A stretch of 64,000 nucleotides of DNA from Hemibagrus wyckioides (Eukaryota > Chordata > Actinopteri > Siluriformes > Bagridae), in assembly GCF_019097595.1 (NCBI RefSeq), contig NC_080713.1:10567699-10631698 (forward strand), given 5' to 3'. Positions 22,324-34,108 of the stretch are shown here, in pieces; positions within the stretch are counted from its first letter, which is position 1, and the number at the start of each line of letters is the position of its first letter. The position numbers and the translations under genes are program-made. The notes beneath the pieces are model-generated. The model did no database searches and was not told where the DNA came from. It was given only the letters and a program-made list of their open reading frames with translations.

Positions 22324-23564
22324 CACTATATTGCCAAAAGTATTCGCTCACCCATCCAAATAATCAGAATCAGGTGTTCCAATCACTTCCATGGCCACAG
22401 GTGTATAAAATCAAGCACCTAGGCATGCAGACTGTTTTTACAAACATTTGTGAAAGAATGGGTCGCTCTCAGGAGCTCAGTGAATTCCAGCGTGGAACTG
22501 TGATAGGATGCCACCTGTGCAACAAATCCAGTCGTGAAATTTCCTCGCTCCTAAATATTCCACAGTCAACTGTCAGCTGTATTATAAGAACGTGGAAGTG
22601 TTTGGGAACGACAGCAACTCAGCCACGAAGTGGTAGGCCACGTAAACTGACGGAGCGGGGTCAGCGGATGCTGAGGCGCATAGTGCGAAGAGGTCGACAA
22701 CTTTCTGCAGAGTCAATCGCTACAGACCTCCAAACTTCATGTGGCCTTCAGATTAGCTCAAGAACAGTGCGCAGAGAGCTTCATGGAATGGGTTTCCATG
22801 GCCGAGCAGCTGCATCCAAGCCATACATCACCAAGTGCAATGCAAAGCGTCGGATGCAGTGGTGTAAAGCACGCCGCCACTGGACTCTAGAGCAGTGGAG
22901 ACGCGTTCTCTGGAGTGACGAATCGCGCTTCTCCATCTGGCAATCTGATGGACGAGTCTGGGTTTGGCGGTTGCCAGGAGAACGGTACTTGTCTGACTGC
23001 ACTGTGCCAAGTGGAGTGGAGGGGGGATTATGGTGTGGGGTTGTTTTTCAGGAGCTGGGCTTGGCCCCTTAGTTCCAGTGAAAGGAACTCTGAATGCTTC
23101 AGCATACCAAGACATTTTGGACAATTCCATGCTCCCAACTTTGTGGGAACAGTTTGGAGCTGGCCCCTTCCTCTTCCAACATGACTGTGCACCAGTGCAC
23201 AAAGCAAGGTCCATAAAGACATGGATGACAGAGTCTGGTGTGGATGAACTTGACTGGCCTGCACAGAGTCCTGACCTCAACCCGACAGAACACCTTTGGG
23301 ATGAATTAGAGCGGAGACTGAGAGCCAGGCCTTCTCGTCCAACATCAGTGTGTGACCTCACAAATGCGCTTCTGGAAGAATGGTCAAAAATTCCCATAAA
23401 CACACTCCTAAACCTTGTGGACAGCCTTCCCAGAAGAGTTGAAGCTGTTATAGCTGCAAAGGGTGGACCGACGTCATATTGAACCCTATGGATTAGGAAT
23501 GGGATGTCACTTAAGTTCATATGCGAGTCAAGGCAGGTGAGCGAATACTTTTGGCAATATAGTG
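22324..23564 (+). mobile_element. Tc1-like transposon, intact ends, one frameshift
   Basis: Inverted repeats of about 29 bp begin CACTATATTGCCAAAAGTAT and continue TCGCTCACC. The same sequence in reverse complement closes the element at 23564. TA duplications are at 22322-22323 and 23565-23566. At 1241 bp it is close to full size for a short-TIR Tc1 element, with near-perfect end identity. That suggests it is one of the youngest insertions in the window. It encodes a single-frameshift transposase on the plus strand. Confidence 0.93.
22458..23482 (+). pseudogene. Tc1-like DD34E transposase with one frameshift
   Basis: Starts at ATG 22458 (MGRSQELSEFQRGTVIGCHL). The N-terminal helix-turn-helix pair (REISSLLNIPQSTVSCIIRT and the second around SAESIATDLQ) is joined by the linker TQPRSGRPRKL. 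All three catalytic residues are present: Asp in LWSDESRF, Asp in [10 protein letters not shown], and Glu in [11 protein letters not shown], with 34 residues between the last two (DD34E). The frame changes once, near 23010-23030 (PSGVEGG to [11 protein letters not shown]), from a small deletion in the glycine-rich G-box before MVWGCF. The C-terminus [16 protein letters not shown] is typical of the family and the stop is at 23480-23482. Length is about 341 codons, as expected. Confidence 0.93.
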
Positions 23565-23566
23565 TA

Positions 23567-26429
23567 TTTTTCCCATTTCATAGTATTACATCTTGGGAAA
23601 GAATATTGACTTAGATTAAATTATTAAATCCAAAACAAGGGACAGAAAGGGAAGTGAGTATAGTTTGCAAAATTATTTATAAATTCTGGTGCAATCAGTT
23701 GTCATCAAAAAATCATACTGATTTAAATCAATTAAAGTGATTTAAATATAAATACACCTGTTCTTGGAAGAAGCCAGGGTTTGTTGGAAAATACACCCAA
23801 ACAACAACATGACGACCAAGCAGCTTTTTAAACAGAGACAGAGACGTTCTTGAAAAAAGCAGTTTCTTTTTGTCCTAGGTATCCAAATTATGATTAAGCT
23901 GTTTAGATTCATTCAAATGACAAATTAAGTCATTGTTACTACAGTACAAGTTTAAGGGGTGTTAACTGTGTTATACAAAGTACTGAACAATCTGTGAACC
24001 TGACACATATGAAAAGAGAAACAAGACACAAAGTAAAAAGGAGTATAGATGAGATGAATGTGATGAGATCTATAATTGTTTTTAGAAATATAAGGATTGA
24101 ATTGGAATAAAAGTAATCATTAGTGTAATTCGTTAAATTCCATAGTGAATCTAAGCTCTTGAAAATAGTGCTTTTAAAATTATTTGCTTGTATTTCTAAA
24201 TTGTAACGTATACAGTTCTATTTTAGATATGAAAATGCTACATTTAAAAGTAAGCTAGTTACAGTGGCTGGTGACCTAAAATGTTCATTTTAAAGCCCTG
24301 GCTCTTACATTTGCTGTTTTTTAAACTGGCTGATGCACTAGTCTGGAACAAAAAAAAATCACATGATTTAGGGATAGAGCCCATGATGATATGAGGATGA
24401 GCCCATGATGATGTGAGGATGTTGTTCCAACAATCAATAGCACATGCTCTTTTACAGTGTTTTAAACATTGCATAAGCATTTACAAAACAATAAGTTGGA
24501 AGAGTCTGAAAGATTATTTCCAAGAAATTCAAAGAAAATCAGGCATGATAGCAAAAAACATCCATGGAAGATAAGGGATGTAAATGATGAGTTATTGAAT
24601 TTAGGAGGCCAGAAACAAGTTATTGATGGACTCAGACATGTCAATCTATCTGCAATGAAGGATTTTCTCCAATCCTGTTTAGGAAGCTTAGACATGCTAA
24701 TGTCTTTTGACTTTTCACATATCTGATGTTTCACCAGGTTGTCAATATAGAGAACCAGCAAATCAAATTAAAAAAAATGAAGTGAACATTATGTGAACAG
24801 GATAGTTATATAGATTTTTGTTTATTTCAGGATTTCTCCAAGGAGCAGAACTTTTATAGACGTTTTACAGAAATTAGGGCCATAAACATAAATATTTGAG
24901 ACCTACTGTCAACACCAGAATTATTGCTACCCTTGGTGAAAATGAGCATAAATTAATATGCAGTATAAAATGGAAAACAAATGCAATGAGTCACATTTTC
25001 ATCTGATAAGTATGCAGATACTGTATAGCTTTATTTCACTAAATGACTAAATGGCTGCAAAAAAAATTATTTACTTTTTCAAAAATACTTAAAATTCCCC
25101 ATTAGTCTTAAAGTTTGTATTTATTTACAGTAAGTATATACAGTGTTTATTTATACTGGGTATATTTATCAAACATTGAAAAAAAAGCATGTATAACACA
25201 TTTAACAATGGACATTAAGAATAGAAATTACAGTTTAATATTAAATTTTCATTTAACCTAATGCAATGAGCAATGTTGGCAAGGAAAAACTCACTGAGAT
25301 GATATGAGGTTGGTGTGAGAAGCCTGGGACCACTGAAAAAATAGTGCATTAATGTTTGATGACAGCATAAATAAGTCATGTTTTTTACTAGTGGACAGAG
25401 CCTATTGTTTTTTGTTTAATTTCATGTTTGTGTTTGTTTGCATGTTAAAGGAAAGGTTCATTAAAAGAATTTTTTTTTTACAAATCTCCTCTAAACCCAA
25501 ATGTATTCAATCAGCTAAGGCTTGTGTCCTTCAAATTTTTTTCCATATATTTTTTTTTTTTTTTACATTTCTGGACAATACCTAAATGATGTTGGAAAAA
25601 GGCAATCTAATCTGAGAATGGTGCAGGTGTTTATCAGCACTTACATGGAATATAGCATTGAGAAAGGCAGCAGAATTTTCTTTTTGAGTCCTGCAGGTTC
25701 CTCACAGTCTTTCACCCCCAATGACAGACTGATTGGTGTAATCATGTACATGGTAGCAATTAAGCAATTAACATGGTAAAGCAATTAAGTTCACAGAACA
25801 TTATTATATATAATTATTTATCATTTTAAGTTAAATATTAATATTATATTATAAATATTTAGTAACATTAAACCTGCAATGATGCAAGTTTTCTATCATC
25901 AAGTTGTAGTGTATTAGTATTCTTCTAAAGACATGGATCAGTAAAGCACTAATAGCCAGACAATGAATTGAACAATCAGGTTAATGGGTTTAAGTCAAAT
26001 GTGTACTGTGCCATGTGTTTGATTGTGAGAAAAATTCACATCCAGAGTAGCTATATTTACCTAACACAGGATACAATCTTCTCTGTAGCATGAGGTTTAA
26101 CAAAGGGCAAAAACCTGATTAATGACTCAAGGCTGGCTGAGAGAGGGGGGGCATTAATATTTAAGCATTATTATTTAATGTTCAGATCCAACCAGGTCAG
26201 ATGAAAATGAACAGGGACTTCTGCTCATAACTCAGTCTGGTACACCAGAACATCACCTTTTCAGTCTGTATTACCCATGGTTTTCTTTTCCTTTTCGACA
26301 CAAATTATGTTCTGTGTTAGGAAAAAAATTAATGCTTAACTATGCAAAGTTATGTTAAATTTTCACTATTTTAAAAATAAAACACAGCAACCTATAAAGC
26401 TAAATTCAACGAGTGAAATGTATACCAGT
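23567..26429. other. About 2.9 kb without a recognisable gene
   Basis: AT-rich non-coding sequence. A short imperfect duplication, GAGCCCATGATGAT, occurs at 24377-24419. The 85-codon open frame at 24469-24726 has no recognised domain. No transposon ends were recognised. Confidence 0.5.
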
Positions 26430-28200
26430 TTATGAATGTAACCCAGTTCCCTGAGAAGGGAAAGTGGCATCATGGCTGATGCTATGGGAACGCTTTCTTG
26501 CCATTTCCAGGGTCAGAAACTCCTCAGAGTCTGACTCCATTAGCTCAAAAAGGGCTTGGAGCAACCCCTGCTGGACCACTGAGGGGTCCCAGGAGAACAG
26601 ACAAGTGACTCGCAAAAATGGCTGTCACATGACTAATGCTAATGGGAACACTTTCTTGCCATTTCCAGGGTCAGAAAATCCTCAGAATCTGACTCCATTA
26701 ACTCAAAAAACGCTTGGAGCAGCCCCTGTCGGACCACTGAGGGGTCCTAGGAGAATAGGCAAGTGACTCGCAAAAATGGCTGGCCCTTGAAGAGACATGT
26801 CTGCAGGAATTCTAGCACTGTACTAACAGGGCAGTGAACTGGATCCTGAGGACGGCCATTGTACTAGAGGCAAAAGATGCTCTACTGCAGGGTGTACTAT
26901 CTAATTATGGAAGGCACCTTAGCATTCAACATAGTCTCCAAAACCTAGGAACTGACTTAGAGGCCAGATACAGAGGTTCCAAATCTTGGGGCAGAGGTGG
27001 AAAATCTGCCCATGTTTCTGAGATAGAAGGTTCCTCCTGACTGGAATCTCCCTAGGAGCACCATTCAGAAGGGAAATTAGGTCTGAAAACCAGACTAGGG
27101 GGACAGGAGTAACAGGCAGACTCAGTAGTGGCATACCATCGCCAGGACCCTCATGAGCATAGCTACTGGGGAAGCCACAAGAGACAGTTAGTCAACTTCT
27201 CAGAGGCAAACAGAGCCACTTCTGCCTGGCCAAATATTGCCATATGTGTTCCATGACATGTGAGTGGAGACACCATTCTCAGCAAGAGAAATCTGGTCTC
27301 TGCCCAGGGCAAGATGTGGTGTGCCAACCTGAACAGAGGACACAAACACAGACCACCATGATGAATGATGTAGGGGACCACCAAAGGTAGCCCCTGAGCT
27401 TTGGGAGAAAGTGTTTCAGCACTAGAAACATGGCCCCCATCTTTATGCAGTCTTTGTGGCACAAGAGACAAGAGCCCTCCCAAATGCCATGGGTGGGGCA
27501 GCCACCTAGGACCTCTTAATCACTTCCTGAAGGGGCAGGCACCTTAGACTAAAAAGAGACTAAAGACTAAAAAGAGTCTTGCAATGGTGACACACCCTAA
27601 GAATGGGACCCAAGGTGAGAAACCAGGGTCTGTACACATAAGAAATGTACAAAGCTCATGAGGCATAACTCTTGTGAGCCTGAAAGGGTGCCTGTGGGGG
27701 TGAAAACCCCTGCTCCTGAGACAGAGTGTAGCTGTGTGTAGCATTATGTGTAGCAGACCCAAAGGAATACCTTTAGCTGTTACTACCATGTGCTGGGTAG
27801 CAAAGAGCATGCATCTTGAGCATGCAGGTCCAAAACTGGACATAGCACCCATTCCTTATTGATACCCAGCAAATACTGGCTGTAAAGCTGGAGCTTCAAT
27901 CTGGGAGGGGAATATGCTCTAAGGCCCCTGAAGTTCATCCTGGAGGAACAAGGTTTGGTCTGTGCTAACAAAATGGGCAGCACACCTTGAAAGACAGAGG
28001 ACTGAAAGAGATTCTGTATTCTGTAGTATCTTCCCACAGTATCCAGAACTTACTACGATACACCTGGCAGAAGCTTCCACACTGCCAGATGGTCTGAGAG
28101 AGGCGTTAAGCTCTCTCTGTTCTCACTTCGCAGGGTGCCCAGAAACATGACGCTAAAAGGAGAGCACTAGAAACCCTAGACCTTGGGCATTAGAATTCCT
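26430..28200 (-). pseudogene. DIRS-type retroelement RT/RNase H region, decayed
   Basis: On the minus strand, broken frames follow the order of a fish DIRS pol: GIPLGLLHIMLHTATLCLRS and RGFHPHRHPFRLTRVM (27544-27852), then LCPLFRLAHHILPWAETRFL and FGQAEVALFASEKLTNCLLW (27163-27483, RNase H end), then GAPREIPVRRNLLSQKHGQI (26919-27134), the segment linking RNase H to the recombinase. The + strand start AACCCAGTTCCCTGAGAAGG at about 26440 is a phrase common in fish DIRS-related repeats. Multiple stops make it non-functional. The RT catalytic YxDD box could not be located with confidence. Confidence 0.65.
26484..26790. repeat. 158-bp tandem duplication inside the DIRS relic
   Basis: GGGAACGCTTTCTTGCCATT at 26486 recurs as GGGAACACTTTCTTGCCATT at 26644, and the match continues through GACCACTGAGGGGTCC and AAGTGACTCGCAAAAATGGC in both copies. 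The period is 158 bp and the copies differ at scattered bases. Confidence 0.9.
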
Positions 28201-28475
28201 TTCTGGACAGTCTGGCTAAGATGATGAATACTAAGGTCCACTCTCATCTGCTTGGCCTGCCCCTAAGTGCTGCCTGGCCTCCCTGGTTTTACACAGGAGG
28301 GTCGTGGGCTGCAACACTAACCTTCTTTTCTTGCCTTAACAGGCTAGGCTGGGACTGGTGGCTACTGGTGCGGCAAGGAGGTGGAATGCGACATGATGTT
28401 AGGCAGCGGTCATCAAGCTTAGAGCGGATAATGCTAACCTTTTCATCAAGCCAATCTAAGATAAGCTTAGCAACA

Positions 28476-28577
<102 letters not shown>

Positions 28578-30155
28578 AATACACCAAACTGACTGAGCCT
28601 GTGATCAAATTTGTTAAAATCAATAATGATTTTTTTAATAGTATAAAACATTTGGCAATGATATTTATTAATTTAAAGGCACTATATGAAAAGAGTACAT
28701 TAAGATAATCATTTGTTTCTGTGCTGGCAACTCTGTATACTGTGGCCAATCATGTATATAAAATTTAAGCAAAAATATTTTATAGAGGACTAATCCTGTC
28801 CTTTATTAGTTAAACTCCTGTGTCTATTGTCAGAATATCAGGGTCCATATTTGATTTTGATACTGCATATTATGGTGCATTTTTTTCCTCTTCGCATTCC
28901 AGTGTCTCCCTCATATACATGACTCAATACAGAACAGTTAATAGTGAAGTGAGTAAGGACACCATTTTAGACAAGTGTCCATCAGGCACACATACATACA
29001 GTGCACTGAGCTAAACATGTTTTTGAATACATGAAGAGCCACACAAAACTATTCATAGAAACTATTCATTAATTTTTTTATGGCACCATGATCTCTGGCA
29101 AAACTTTAAGTTTTTAGAGTTGCTTCTTTTCTTCCCCAACATTTCACAACTCATTTTCTCCTGCTCTTTAGCACACAGTAATGAAAGGCACCTGTTAGGT
29201 ACCCTAATTAGAAATCTTTTCTTCAGGGCCCATTAGGGTAGGATGGGAAATTTGCTCATCAGAATTTTGCCATGCTTCATTAGCTCTCACTGTGGCACAT
29301 TATTTGACAAAGAGTGGACTAGATCTTCCTATAAACACGATGTAGATAATAAGGGACACGGCTGCTCATCTACCTAGCAGATAAATGGATTATTTTGTTT
29401 GTTTACATGACCACAATAATCATAAATGTATTTCTCACATCATTAATTTGAATCTATTTTTCTAGGTAGGACTGACATGCTCAGAAAAATTGATGATATT
29501 AAAGGACTTGTTTAGGAGAAAATTTCATTTATTTAAATGTTCCACTCAAATGTGTTCAAACACCCAAAACATGATTGGTGTACAAATTCTGCTTTTTTGT
29601 TTCTACTCTGGAGATGTGAGGCTCATGAAATTAACCAGTAACTGAAACCTATATTAAATTACATAGCAACATCAGAATCTTGTTTTTATTTATGCAGCTA
29701 GAGCTATGCACACACATACCATGCACTGATCAACACTTTGGAAATTGTGTATCATGTTCAAACATTTCAATTACCTTATCTCAATTAACATTGAGAATTT
29801 CAATTAACCTGAATTCATAACACTCTACTTTCTGACTGATGTTATAATCATATGCAACATGAAAAAATATGGTTCAATATTCCTAATAAATACAACTAAA
29901 AATGGGGCATTGACATAGCTAAGTTTGTATAACTTCATACACTAAATTGTTAAAAAAAAAAGTGAATTCTGCAAGCTCAACATTATAACTTGAATGGATC
30001 CTCCAGGGTCCTAGGTGAGCAATTAGTGCTGATAAATGTAATGAGACCCATTAACATTACTGATACTATTTTAAATCAACATGTGATCATGCTAAATAAC
30101 CTGTTTGGCTTCATATTTTCATTTGTAAATTGCATTTACAGTATTTATATATTTA
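28578..30155. other. No gene seen; possible conserved non-coding block
   Basis: No exon or transposon recognised. The stretch 29160-29460 is less repetitive, with several TAAT/ATTA motifs, and reads like non-repetitive regulatory DNA, but nothing in the sequence alone proves it. Confidence 0.4.
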
Positions 30156-30163
30156 CCAAAATC

Positions 30164-31178
30164 CAGTGGCGGGCCATGCTTTTCACACCTAGGCCTTCAC
30201 TGGTGTCCTTCCTGAATTAATCCACCTCTATAGCATCATTATGATGCCACGGCAATAGATACTAATCAACTGTTAAATAACAAAGTAAAAAAGAAATTAG
30301 GCTACAGTATTTCACACCTCACAAGGAATAGTCAATTTTATTACGGTTACTTTTCTCAAAAAAGACATTCTTGATGACGTATGCAGCAAAATGCAATCTC
30401 CGGAGGATGCAGCATCCGAAATGAGACGTAGCGAATATAAAAACAATGTGTAATAGTGTGTTGTGTCACAGACTCTTGTAGCGAACATGAATAAAATTAC
30501 ATTACATATAGCCCAAAAAAAAAACAAATTTACAAAATTTAGTCTCACAAGTCTCCTTTCACTGCAGCAAAAAAAAAACCCACAGTCCACCCCGGGGATC
30601 TGGAATGAAGGCAAACTGTTTGTTTTGTGCAAAAGAAACCACCCAAAAGCATAAATGGTTCTTGAAAAAGCTTACCAACTATTTTGAAGAATCAAAAGAT
30701 TTTCTTGAAAAAACCGCCTTGAAAATGTATTTGTAAGGATGTCTGCGACCAAATCAATTTCTTCTGCTCTGTCAGCCATTGTAAGTTAAAATATATATAT
30801 TATTTAGTTTGTGTGGTTCGCTAGATGGCCCCAGTGACGCCAACTCGCAATCTGATTGGTTAATGGAACAGTTTCATTGCCACTTATTTTAAGTTATGGG
30901 CGCCTGCACTATTGATTCTGAAGGCCTTAAAGCCGGGCAACACATGATGTCAGCCACTAGCTGAAATATGATTGGATAAATACTCTTACAATAAATTTAC
31001 ACTACTGGAAGCAGCACAACCAAGAGAAAAGCTATGAAATGTAGAGAATAGACTATTGGGAATAATTTAATACACATTCATGGAACAATATATTAAATAT
31101 ATTAAAATGTCAGTGATTCAGATCACTGCTGTTTAGGCCAGCAGAGAAGGCCTTGCTGGCCCTGACGACCCACCACTG
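30164..31178 (-). mobile_element. hAT-like transposon, internally deleted
   Basis: The left end CAGTGGCGGGCCATGC and the right end read in reverse, CAGTGGTGGGTCGTCAG, form imperfect inverted repeats of the CAG-type used by hAT elements. The 8 bp on each side are CCAAAATC and TTAAAATC, six of eight matching, fitting an old 8-bp target duplication. At 1015 bp it is far too short for an autonomous element. A minus-strand fragment of a transposase-like first exon remains at 30676-30781. A second copy of the right part lies at 2342-2669. Confidence 0.7.
30676..30781 (-). pseudogene. hAT transposase N-terminal fragment
   Basis: From ATG at 30781 the minus strand reads MADRAEEIDLVADILTNTFS then RRFFQENLLILQNSW before a stop. 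The phrase FSRRxFxEKLxI is what I recall at the N-terminus of ZMYM1-like hAT transposases of fish. Its position inside CAG-type inverted repeats supports that reading. The rest of the protein is deleted. Confidence 0.5.
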
Positions 31179-31591
31179 TTAAAATCTGTAAACCTGCTGT
31201 TAACCCAGTTAAAGCGTTATGTGATTTCATCATCAACGTATGCTACTAATTGATGTAAATACATTTACTTCTATAGAACAGTTTCACTTATCCTAACTAT
31301 TACAAGCAGTTTGATAACTTTGGTTGACCTTTGAATTAGATTTTATCAAAGCGAGTGACTTTGGCAGTGCCTCTTCTGAGAAATAAGGTAGCAAGGCTTA
31401 GTAGTTTTCTTAATGGTAACAAGTAGTGTTAAGTTTTAAATGTTGTGCTTTCAAATAATGTGTTCTTATTATTTGAAAATGATAGGGATAATAAACCAAT
31501 AACACATATTGGCCAAAATGGATTCCTGCTCACTATTATCATGGATATTTGGTACAAGACCAACAAATTTAGTTAAACCCTTCATCTTTTG

Positions 31592-31823
31592 TGTCATATA
31601 TTTCCTCTGTTGATTGTGCTCAACTGTTCTGTGGTTGTTTATTTAAGCTCCTGTTTTTCCTCCGGTTTTCCCACTATCTTTGTCTAGCTTCTGTTGATGT
31701 TTGCTGTTCTACAGTCCTTTTCTAGGCTTTGTGTTTGCAGCCTTGATTCTAGTTGTCACAGTTTAGTTGTTTCTGTTTCAGAAATTCTGCACTTGCACCC
31801 ACCTTCACCTTCGGCACGTGACA
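31592..31823 (+). mobile_element. Short LTR-like block
   Basis: The block begins TGTCATATATTTCC and ends TTCGGCACGTGACA, so its terminal bases are inverted (TGTCA/TGACA) as in retroviral-type LTRs, with a TTTAAGCTCC box and T-rich body. No target duplication was found at these ends. It may be a solo LTR or a chance match. Confidence 0.35.
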
Positions 31824-32164
31824 GCTATAACCTACAAGAAAGTATATTATGGGAGTGACAACATTTGGACACCACCCTACTACAATGCAGATGTAAATAA
31901 ATCATAATTCATCATTCATTAGTTGGCCACTAGCAGGTAAAAGCTCTAGTATCCTCCCATGTTTTGGTTGCCTAAAAACTTAACTGAATAATTAAAGAAG
32001 TTAAAGAAGTGTTAAAGAAGTGATAAAATAATAATAAAATAATACAATATAGTTACAGTTACCTAGACAAACAATACACACATACTGAACAGTGTACTCA
32101 ATTTTTGTTACATCTTGGTACCAGATGATCTCCTTTGTTAATTTGTTTTAGTTCCAAAGAGATC

Positions 32165-32456
32165 ATTTCAAAAATAATAATGAAAACCACTGATATTTGA
32201 CCTAAATAACATTATTTTGTTGCGGTGGCACCTGTCATTGGGTGGGATATACTGTATTAGGCAGCAAGTGTTGGTAGCAGGAAAGATGGGTAAGCACAAA
32301 GATGTGAGCATTTTTGACAAGGGCAAAATTATAAAGGGCAAAATAACAGGTTTTGTGGGGTGTTTCTGGTAGGTAGCAGTTAGTACCTACCTAACTGTGG
32401 CACAAGGCTTATATTAGGCTTATGGTTTTAATGTTCTGTTTGTTCAGTGTATATAT
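32165..32456 (+). mobile_element. Tc1-derived MITE (transposase start retained)
   Basis: The left part AATGAAAACCACTGATATTT and GGTGGCACCTGTCATTGGGT lead to a degenerate transposase start, ATGGGTAAGCACAAAGATGT (32286), as in a widespread fish Tc1 family whose protein begins MGK. Then comes a remnant of the helix-turn-helix coding part, AACAGGTTTTGTGGGGTGTT. The right end, GGTTTTAATGTTCTG..CAGTGTATA, is the inverted repeat. Most of the transposase is deleted. Confidence 0.75.
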
Positions 32457-32699
32457 TACCACCAGCCTCCATTTGTCACAATTGTATCAAGGTGCTGCCC
32501 CCACTCAATTTCAGTGACTATATAAATATATTACTACATGTTTGCAGTAATGGAATGGAATTCCATGTTTCCATGACTGTAGAAAGACTGTATTTGCTTT
32601 TCCTCGCATCATTGCTGTAGACATATTTCAGATTTGGCTAACAGGGTTTGTAGGAGTGTTGTTTTATTCTGTCAGCCTCAAGGAGCTTCACTAGATTCA

Positions 32700-33570
32700 T
32701 GCAAGTGGTGGAACAAGATGTTGCTCTCTAACACATAAGCACAAGAAAAAAAAAAATCTTAGCTTTTTGATCTCTTCACTCTGTATGCCCATTGCACTGA
32801 GCATTTTATGGACTGGAGGACATATGCTGAAAGTCAAACAAATGTGCAAGCTCAGCCCTGACAAACTTAGGCCAATTGTCTGAAACCACCTCATCGGAGC
32901 TTGCACATATAGCAAGCACTGCTTTTAATTTAACAGCAACTTGTGAGAAGGTCAAGACCTTACACCAATGTAAGTATGTTTGTTGCATTCACACAAGTCA
33001 ATTGGCTGTATCTTCCATGGTCTAAAGGGGTGATGAAATCTTTTGTCTGTCTCTGTCTGTCTGTCTGTGTGTGTATGTGTGTGTGTGTGTGATATCTTGT
33101 GGCAGAACTGAAAATACTCAACTTTCTGTATTATTGCAGAAGAAACCCCAGGCCACCACACTAATGTTTGCATAGTCTTGACATTTGGCCAAACCCTGTG
33201 GTCAATCATGTATCTTGACAAGCTTCTTCTAGCCCACAGCTGCTATCATCGGCTGTCACTGCAGTAGCCTGCTTCACATAGTAGACTTTCAGCACTGAAA
33301 AAGTGGACAGATCTGTTTGATGTATTGAAAAACTGCCTGTTGAGAATGTTCCAATGTGCAAGCTGTATTTGACTGAAGTAGCTCAAACAATTGCTAGCAC
33401 ACTGTTGACAGATTAGAAATGTACTTCCCAACATAAGTGACCATGCCAAGAATACTTCTCTTTGACATTCTGTGGTGGTATGAGTACATGGATAGCTCAT
33501 TTCTTTTCTAGGTCTGGTCTCAACTCCACAACTCACTACGATTAAGGATCTGGAGTCATTGCACAATTTT
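32700..33570 (-). pseudogene. Ty3/gypsy-type pol remnant (RT end to integrase)
   Basis: Minus-strand frames give RSILGMVTYVGKYISNLSTV (about 33410-33470), the segment after the RT catalytic core of Ty3/gypsy elements. Integrase-like pieces follow: LVWWPGVSSAIIQKVEYFQF (33100-33170, zinc-binding part), PWKIQPIDLCE (33000-33040) and DEVVSDNWPKFVRAELAHLF (32835-32905), which holds the SDN of the second catalytic Asp. Stops and frameshifts are frequent. A (GT)n tract at 33067-33090 has expanded inside the coding remnant. The flanking LTRs were not identified. Confidence 0.7.
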
Positions 33571-34077
33571 CTGTGTTCAGCTTCAATGGCTTTTAATGCT
33601 AAATGAAAGTTGCTTAAAGGTATGTGTTCAAAAGGGTGTTGTGAACATTATTAGTCTATTTCTTGCTGCATCTAGTGATATAAACAGTGACATACCTTTT
33701 GGTTTTTTGCAGGTAGACATTGTTGAATACCTTTTCTGTAGCTTATTTTTCATTTTTCCACATCTTCCTCTTTTAAGTTTTGTTTTTGCATCTGTTTTTT
33801 TTTTAGATTAACTGATCTGGTTTGCTGCTGGCTTCATGGTGAGTGCATAAAATGACACAATTATTACAAGGTCTAGTAGTAGCTGATAACTGATTGCTGC
33901 AGATGACCTAATAATAACAGATTTTAGGAATGTTTGTATCTGTTTGTTTGTATCTGTCATAAACAAGATAGCTACCTTTGAAAGATACTTGATTTTTTAT
34001 TTTTTTTTTTAAATCTTTTTCTCAGTCACTCTGTTTTCAATCAGACACTGTCTGATTGCTCTGGGATTACCAGACAT

Positions 34078-34108
<31 letters not shown>

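Noticed and set aside
22828..23520. 230-codon open frame on the minus strand
   Set aside because: It is the antisense shadow of the Tc1 transposase, whose sense strand has all family motifs.
24469..24726. 85-codon plus-strand frame as a host exon or small gene
   Set aside because: No recognised domain and no splice or promoter support; an overlapping antisense frame of similar length exists, so it is likely chance.
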